From contig NZ_CP144683.1 in assembly GCF_036687315.1 (NCBI RefSeq), forward strand, positions 3,046,001 through 3,110,000: DNA of 64,000 nt, given 5' to 3'. Position numbers and translations under genes: made by a program. Position 1 is the stretch's first letter; each line of letters opens with the position of its first letter. Positions 59,749 through 64,000 of this stretch are shown here, in pieces. Source of the stretch: Sphingopyxis sp. TUF1. Lineage in GTDB: Bacteria; Pseudomonadota; Alphaproteobacteria; Sphingomonadales; Sphingomonadaceae. The notes under the pieces were generated by a model, which saw only the letters and a program-made list of their open reading frames with translations, was not told the origin of the DNA and searched no databases.

Positions 59749-59852
59749 CGATGCGCCAAGGGCTGACACAAGAGGGGCAATGGTGCCGACGTTGCGCCCA
59801 CCACGCCCCGCGGGCGCCGTCCCCCTCCTCATGGCTTCGTCACAAAGAGAGC
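59730..59852. repeat. Decayed family C repeat, supplying the HAD stop codon
   Basis: ATCCTCGCTGTCGCGTAGCG corresponds to ATCCTCCCTGTCGCGAAGCG of the other copies, with GAAG changed to GTAG to give the stop. The right part (CACGCCCCGCGGGCGCCGTC, then TGGCTTCGTCACAAAGAGAG) is also mutated. Confidence 0.7.
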
Positions 59853-59996
59853 CAAAAAAATCACTATCCTACAGGGCGATGCTGGATTAGTTTTGCGGCC
59901 GGTTCGGTCCCGATGGCCGGTCAAAAAATCAAATTGCGAGTGAAGTTGCGCAGTTTTCTGCGACTTTCCGAAAAAGCCCCCAAGGAGAGTTTTTGC

Positions 59997-60863
59997 ATGT
60001 GTACCGAAAAGATGGAAGCCGAGCGCGACCGCGCCGGAATGCCCGTATCGCGCCGCAGCTTTGCCGCGCTCGCGGGCGTCGGCGCGCTCATGGCGGCGCT
60101 GCCTGCGCGCGCGATGGCGGGCAAGCCGGTGAAGGGCCGCGACGTTACGATTAAGACCGCCGGCGGCGTCTGCGATGCCTATTTCGTCGCACCGGCGGAA
60201 GGCAAGCATCCCGCCGTGCTGATGTGGCCCGACATTCGCGGGCTGCGCCCCGCCTTTCGCCAGATGGCCGAGCGATTGGCCGGCGAAGGCTATGCTGTGC
60301 TGTGCGTCAATCCCTTCTATCGCTGGCAAAAGGCGCCGGTTGTCGATGCCCAGAATGATTGGGGTGTCGCCGCCGTGCGTGAAAAATTGTTCGGTTATTA
60401 CAGGGAATTGAAGCGCCCGCTCGTCGAAACCGACGCCGCGGCGCACCTTGCCTTCCTCGATGCGCAGGCGGAGGTTGATACCAAGCGGAAGATCGGTACG
60501 AGCGGCTATTGCATGGGCGGGCCGATGACCATCTATACCGCGGCGCTGAAGCCCGATCGGGTCGGCGCGGCGGCGAGCTTTCACGGCGCCAGCGTCGCCA
60601 CCGACAAGCCCGACAGCCCGCACCTGCTGATCGCCGCCAGCAAGGCCGGCTATCTTTTCGCCATCGGCGAGGATGACGACAAGGAAACGCCGAACGAGAA
60701 AGTCTTGCTGAAGGCCGTGCTCGAACCGCGCCCGGAGTGGCATGAGGTCGAGGTCTATCCGGCGCAGCACGGCTGGTGCCCGCCCGACGGCCGCGTCTAT
60801 GACGAAGTGCAGGCCGAAAAGGCTTGGAGCCGCCAGGGCGAGTTGTTCAAGGCGAGTTTGTAA
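59997..60863 (+). CDS. Exported dienelactone hydrolase family protein
   Basis: A 288-residue alpha/beta hydrolase. The N-terminus MPVSRRSFAALAGVGALMAA is a twin-arginine signal, so it acts in the periplasm. The Cys nucleophile is in SGYCMGG, the usual GxCxGG form, with Asp and His later (GEDDDKETPN and PAQHGWCPPDGR). Real dienelactone hydrolases act on chlorocatechol lactones in the cytosol; the export signal suggests another substrate. The ATG 59997 follows AAGGAGAG. The gene stands alone. Confidence 0.9.
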   Translation: MCTEKMEAERDRAGMPVSRRSFAALAGVGALMAALPARAMAGKPVKGRDVTIKTAGGVCDAYFVAPAEGKHPAVLMWPDIRGLRPAFRQMAERLAGEGYAVLCVNPFYRWQKAPVVDAQNDWGVAAVREKLFGYYRELKRPLVETDAAAHLAFLDAQAEVDTKRKIGTSGYCMGGPMTIYTAALKPDRVGAAASFHGASVATDKPDSPHLLIAASKAGYLFAIGEDDDKETPNEKVLLKAVLEPRPEWHEVEVYPAQHGWCPPDGRVYDEVQAEKAWSRQGELFKASL

Positions 60864-60883
60864 ACAGGCTTGATGCCGTTCGT

Positions 60884-60957
60884 GTCGAGCGAAGTCGAGA
60901 CCCGCTGAGCGCGTGTGCTGACGATGGGTATTTCGACTTCGCTCGATGCGAACGGGG
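60884..60957. repeat. REP-like palindrome pair, family E
   Basis: CCGTTCGTGTCGAGCGAAGT and the opposite arm ATTTCGACTTCGCTCGATGC, separated by about 27 bases, lie between the dienelactone hydrolase and the convergent DUF411 gene. Confidence 0.85.
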
Positions 60958-60971
60958 GCTATGCGCGAAAA

Positions 60972-61439
60972 TCAGTGCGCGTGTGCGCCGCCGCCCGCGG
61001 CATAGCTCGCATAAACGCGCTGACCGCCGGGGCCGAAGGTCATGACCTTATAGGCTTCGCGGTGATCGCCGTGCTCCATGCCGGGCGATCCGATCGGCAT
61101 CCCGCCCACGGCAAGCCCCTTCACGCCCTTCGGCTTCTCGCGGAGCAGGCGGGCGATGTCCTTTGCGGGCACATGGCCCTCGATCACATAGCCACCGACG
61201 AGCACGGTGTGGCAACTGCGCAGCGCCTGCGGCACGCCCTGCTTGTCCTTCACCGCCGCCATGTCGGCCGAGTTGACTACCGCGACCTTTCCGCCGAACG
61301 ATGCCTTAACCTGTTCGAGCCATTTGAGGCAGCAGCCGCAGCCGACATCGCGGAACATCACCGGGTTCGCGGCGTGCGCGGTGCCGATGGCAGCGACGGA
61401 GGCGGCGAGGGCAAACAACGTACGACGGGCAGAAAACAT
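60972..61439 (-). CDS. DUF411 metal-binding protein
   Basis: A 155-residue exported protein with signal peptide FSARRTLFALAASVAAIGTAHA. The DUF411 signature DVGCGCCLKWLEQVK (CxCC) and the later AVGGMPIGSPGMEHGDHREA, with a His-Met-rich end (GGGAHAH), suggest copper binding in the periplasm. DUF411 genes are often near copper resistance genes, but none are visible here. Confidence 0.9.
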   Translation of the reverse strand: MFSARRTLFALAASVAAIGTAHAANPVMFRDVGCGCCLKWLEQVKASFGGKVAVVNSADMAAVKDKQGVPQALRSCHTVLVGGYVIEGHVPAKDIARLLREKPKGVKGLAVGGMPIGSPGMEHGDHREAYKVMTFGPGGQRVYASYAAGGGAHAH

Positions 61440-61486
61440 CGCAAATCCTTTTGGCAGTTACCTTATCGAAGCTATAGGCCCGACGC

Positions 61487-62083
61487 ATGAAAGTCCATTT
61501 TATCCGCTCCGGCGAGCGCCGGTACAGCATGAAGATCGAACGTGCAGGCGCGCCGACGCTGGTAATGGATCCCGCGCCGGGATTCGATCCCGACGTCCCG
61601 CACGACATGGTGCATTTCGTCGTCGAAGCAGCACTGGGGCTGAAATCGGGGGTGTTCGGCCAGATTGCGAACGGCGGCGATGCGGGCTCCTTCCGGGTCG
61701 CCGCCGACGATCTGTCGGCAAAGGACCGTCAGCGCGCCGCGCGCAAGCAGGTTGCGAAGGGCGCCAAGCTGGTGAAGGCGCAAGGACGCGACGGCGAATT
61801 GTCCGAACTTGCCGCGTTCGTGTTCGACATCGACTGGCGCAGCCACAAGCGCGCCGACAGCGCGGCGCAGCGTGCGGCGCTGGGGGAGGCGGAGCGGACG
61901 CGCGCCTCGCTCAGTGCCGACGAACGCGCGCGGATCGACGCCGAGCGGCCACGCGTGTTCGCGGATTTCGACCGGCTGTCAAAGGCGTGGCGCGCGCTGC
62001 GGGTCGGTGAGGCACTGACTCTTGATTGGCCGACTTTGCGTGTGATCGCCTCGCCCGAAGGAGGTTCGTCATTGCGAGCGTAG
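61487..62083 (+). CDS. Hypothetical protein of unknown family, C-terminus ends in a repeat
   Basis: I do not recognise this 198-residue protein. It has no signal peptide; the start MKVHFIRSGERRYSMKIERA is basic, and the middle has an RQRAARKQVAKGAKLVKAQG helix, then acid-rich helices. The last codons (GGSSLRA) and the stop at 62081-62083 are within a family B repeat. It is divergent from DUF411 with 47 bp between starts. It may be a stress or envelope protein of restricted distribution; unsure. Confidence 0.65.
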   Translation: MKVHFIRSGERRYSMKIERAGAPTLVMDPAPGFDPDVPHDMVHFVVEAALGLKSGVFGQIANGGDAGSFRVAADDLSAKDRQRAARKQVAKGAKLVKAQGRDGELSELAAFVFDIDWRSHKRADSAAQRAALGEAERTRASLSADERARIDAERPRVFADFDRLSKAWRALRVGEALTLDWPTLRVIASPEGGSSLRA

Positions 62084-62151
62084 CGAAGCAATCCAGAGCG
62101 GCGTTGCGCAGCTCTGGATTGCCGCGTCGCCTTCGGCTCCTCGCAATGACG
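62067..62151. repeat. Palindromic repeat, family B, overlapping a gene end
   Basis: CGTCATTGCGAGCGTAGCGA and right arm GGCTCCTCGCAATGACG. The first 17 bases are the end of the gene at 61487-62083, including its TAG. Confidence 0.82.
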
Positions 62152-62162
62152 GCATTCGGTAC

Positions 62163-63179
62163 TCACCCCATCGGGTAGAGGATTTCCTTGCTGACCTTGT
62201 GCAGCGCCTTCATCACCTCATCGGGCAGGATGAGGTCGGCGGCATCGAGGATCGGATCGAGCTGATCATAAGCGCTCACCCCGACGATCGTCGACGCGAC
62301 GAAATCATGTTGTTTCGACCAGGCGGTCGCCATCGTCACCGGGTGCAGCCCCGCGTCCGCCGCGATCTGCAAATAGCGTTCGGCCGCCGCGAGGCTTTTT
62401 TCGTTGACGAAGCGGCGGCCCATCGCCGCCTGCCGCCCCTCCATCGCGAGATAGCGCGAGAAGCGCGCACCCTCGGGCGTCGCGCCGCCCTGATATTTGC
62501 CCGACAGCACCCCGCCGGCGAGCGGCGAATAGGGGAGCAAACTGACGCCTTCCTGTTTGCACACCTGCGCCAGTTCATCCTCGAAACGGCGGTTGTTGAG
62601 GCTGAAATTATTCTGGATCGTATGGTAACGCGCGGCGCCCAGCCGCTCCGACGCGGCGAGCGATTTCATCAATCCCCAGCTCGTCTCGTTCGAGCAGCCG
62701 AGGATGCGGACCTTGCCGATCCGGACGAGTTCGTCGAGCGCGTCCATCATCTCGTCGTAAGGCGCGTCATGGTCGGGCCAGTGGGTCTGGTAGAGGTCGA
62801 CATAATCGGTCTGGAGCCGCGTCAGGCTGTCGTCGATCGCCTGAACGATATTCTTGCGGTCGAGCGCGGTCATGCCGCCGCGGCACGGCGACTTGAACCA
62901 CACATGGCTCGGCCCCGATACCTTGGTCGCGAGAATGATCGCGTCGCGGTTCTTGGTCTTCATCCAGCGCCCGACGATCTCCTCGGTGCGGCCGACCCAT
63001 TTGATGTCGGGTGGGACCGGATAACCCTCGGCGGTGTCATAGAAACTAATGCCGTCGTCGAAACAGCGGTCAAGGATGCGGAAGGCTTCAGCCTCGTCGG
63101 TCTGGCTGCCGAAGGTCATCGTCCCCATGCAGATGTCGGACACATGGATGGCGCTCTTGCCAAGGCGGCGGCTCTGCAT
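62163..63179 (-). CDS. Aldo/keto reductase (Tas-like)
   Basis: A 338-residue NADPH-dependent reductase of the Tas branch: QSRRLGKSAIHVSDICMGTM, FYDTAEGYPVPPDIK (D and Y), LATKVSG (K), YQTHWPDHD (H), then PYSPLAGGVLSGKYQGG. This layout, with the YPVPP insert, is that of E. coli Tas. The substrate is unknown. ATG 63179 was chosen because the open frame beyond it lacks the family's N-terminal strand. It lies on the same strand as lysE, 63 bp behind it. Confidence 0.92.
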   Translation of the reverse strand: MQSRRLGKSAIHVSDICMGTMTFGSQTDEAEAFRILDRCFDDGISFYDTAEGYPVPPDIKWVGRTEEIVGRWMKTKNRDAIILATKVSGPSHVWFKSPCRGGMTALDRKNIVQAIDDSLTRLQTDYVDLYQTHWPDHDAPYDEMMDALDELVRIGKVRILGCSNETSWGLMKSLAASERLGAARYHTIQNNFSLNNRRFEDELAQVCKQEGVSLLPYSPLAGGVLSGKYQGGATPEGARFSRYLAMEGRQAAMGRRFVNEKSLAAAERYLQIAADAGLHPVTMATAWSKQHDFVASTIVGVSAYDQLDPILDAADLILPDEVMKALHKVSKEILYPMG

Positions 63180-63242
63180 GGATTGGGTCTCCGGTCGGGA
63201 AGGCGGAGCGCCGTGTGTAGGTTGCAAGCCGCAACCTTGCAA

Positions 63243-63833
63243 TCAGATCAGCATCGCGAGCGATCCGACGAGCAGCGCCGCCATCGTCCAATTGAACGCC
63301 CTAAGCCGCGCCGGGTTCGACAGCCAGCCGCGCAGCGAGACACCCATCACCGCCCACAGGCTGACAGAGGGCAGGTTGATCAGGCCGAAGATTGCCGCGA
63401 CGAGCAGCACCGCGGCGAAATTGCGGTCGGGGGCATAGAGCGCGATCGCGGTCAGCGCCATCGACCAGGCCTTGGGGTTCACCCACTGGAACAGCATCGC
63501 CTGGACAAAACTCATCGGTTTGCCGCGCGCGCCTCCGTCGGTATCGGGTGCCGCGGCATTGGCGATCTTCCACGCCAGCCACAGCAGATAGGCGACGCTC
63601 ACCACCTTGAGCGCCAGGTTCAAGACAGGGAACAGGTCGAACAGGCCCATCAGCCCGACACCGACGAGCACGATCATCAGCATAAATCCGATGCCGACGC
63701 CGAGCGCGTGCGGCACGGTACGGCGCAGGCCGAAATTAGCGCCCGATGCCATCAGCATCATATTGTTCGGCCCCGGCGTGATCGACGACACGAGCGCGAA
63801 GGCGGAAAGCGCGGCGAGGGCAGTCTGGTTCAT
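63243..63833 (-). CDS. LysE-family amino acid exporter
   Basis: A 196-residue membrane exporter with six helices: ALSAFALVSSITPGPNNMML carries the family's TPGPNN motif, then GLRRTVPHALGVGIGF. Family members export lysine, homoserine, leucine or similar amino acids. The ATG at 63833 is preceded by no clear ribosome site but matches the family's start. It is divergent from an Lrp-type regulator, the usual control arrangement for LysE exporters. Confidence 0.93.
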   Translation of the reverse strand: MNQTALAALSAFALVSSITPGPNNMMLMASGANFGLRRTVPHALGVGIGFMLMIVLVGVGLMGLFDLFPVLNLALKVVSVAYLLWLAWKIANAAAPDTDGGARGKPMSFVQAMLFQWVNPKAWSMALTAIALYAPDRNFAAVLLVAAIFGLINLPSVSLWAVMGVSLRGWLSNPARLRAFNWTMAALLVGSLAMLI

Positions 63834-63897
63834 GGAAGCAATATAATGCGCATCGATGCGCGATGGATTGCAAAGATAGACCAATTTCGGATAGATC

Positions 63898-64000
63898 ATG
63901 CAATCTATGACCAAAATTGATACCATCGGCCGCAAGATATTGCAGGAATTGTCCCGCGACGGGCGAATCTCGAACCTCGAGCTTGCCGATCGCGTCGGCT
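63898..64000 (+). CDS. Lrp/AsnC-family regulator, N-terminal fragment
   Basis: Only the first 34 codons are in the window: KIDTIGRKILQELSRDGRIS and then NLELADRVG, the N-terminal helix-turn-helix of Lrp/AsnC proteins. An alternative start is the ATG at 63907. The gene runs off the right end. It starts 64 bp from the divergent lysE gene, which it likely controls in response to an amino acid. Confidence 0.85.
   Translation, partial: MQSMTKIDTIGRKILQELSRDGRISNLELADRVG

Overview
The window is gene-dense, GC-rich DNA (mostly chromosomal housekeeping genes, about 60 protein genes) from an alphaproteobacterium, most probably order Sphingomonadales and of a Sphingopyxis/Sphingomonas type. The reasons are the XrtA/PEP-CTERM Prs cluster, a CcrM GANTC methylase with a CtrA-like site in its promoter region, many TonB-dependent receptors, the four-gene transhydrogenase arrangement with a tiny aa3 oxidase subunit IV, and abundant GC-rich palindromic intergenic repeats. 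The genus is an inference. I see no rRNA, tRNA, CRISPR array, prophage or transposase.

Layout. 1-3.9 kb: tail of an ScfR-type regulator and a single-chain MmeI-like restriction-modification enzyme whose specificity region looks foreign. 4.1-5.6 kb: an HD-GYP protein carrying a palindromic repeat inside its reading frame. 5.6-12.7 kb: a coupled iron-siderophore operon (receptor, membrane protein, PepSY protein), then a TonB receptor divergent from a LysR regulator. 12.7-14.6 kb: an exported DUF885 protein. 14.7-21.6 kb: XrtA/PEP-CTERM surface polysaccharide cluster (sugar transferase, PrsK, PrsR, PrsT). 21.8-27.5 kb: GntR regulator, nitroreductase, a 21-bp perfect palindrome, POT peptide transporter and two exported amidohydrolases. 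27.7-36.5 kb: NnrU, DUF1003, aldo/keto reductase and dicarboxylate symporter, glmM, DUF1272, a ThiD-VOC fusion, rnhB and ccrM. 36.5-44.6 kb: folP, a degenerate NtrC-like response regulator, the split transhydrogenase locus, and an Asp/Glu racemase. 44.7-50.4 kb: DUF2147, a beta-helix/diheme cytochrome pair, maiA coupled to a TonB receptor. 50.5-53.2 kb: a tightly overlapped MarR/PqqD-like/HprK-related/nucleotidyltransferase operon (the poorly understood HPr-rel-A system). 53.2-59.8 kb: gph, the glmU operon, a VapBC-type toxin-antitoxin locus, glmS, GFA and HAD genes. 59.9-64 kb: dienelactone hydrolase, DUF411, an unknown protein, a Tas-like reductase, and a LysE exporter divergent from an Lrp regulator that runs off the window.

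Common themes. Four-base stop/start overlaps (ATGA or GTGA) are very common and define operons. GlmM, GlmU and GlmS, the UDP-GlcNAc route, all lie here but in separate transcription units. Eighteen palindromic repeats of about six families sit between genes, and several have been drawn into genes: one lies within the HD-GYP frame, one within a signal peptide, two supply stop codons and one supplies a ribosome-binding site. The most attractive leads for unexplained biology are the HPr-rel-A operon, the NtrC-like regulator with GAFPGA in place of GAFTGA, the eight GANTC sites upstream of ccrM, and the repeat-driven changes to gene ends.
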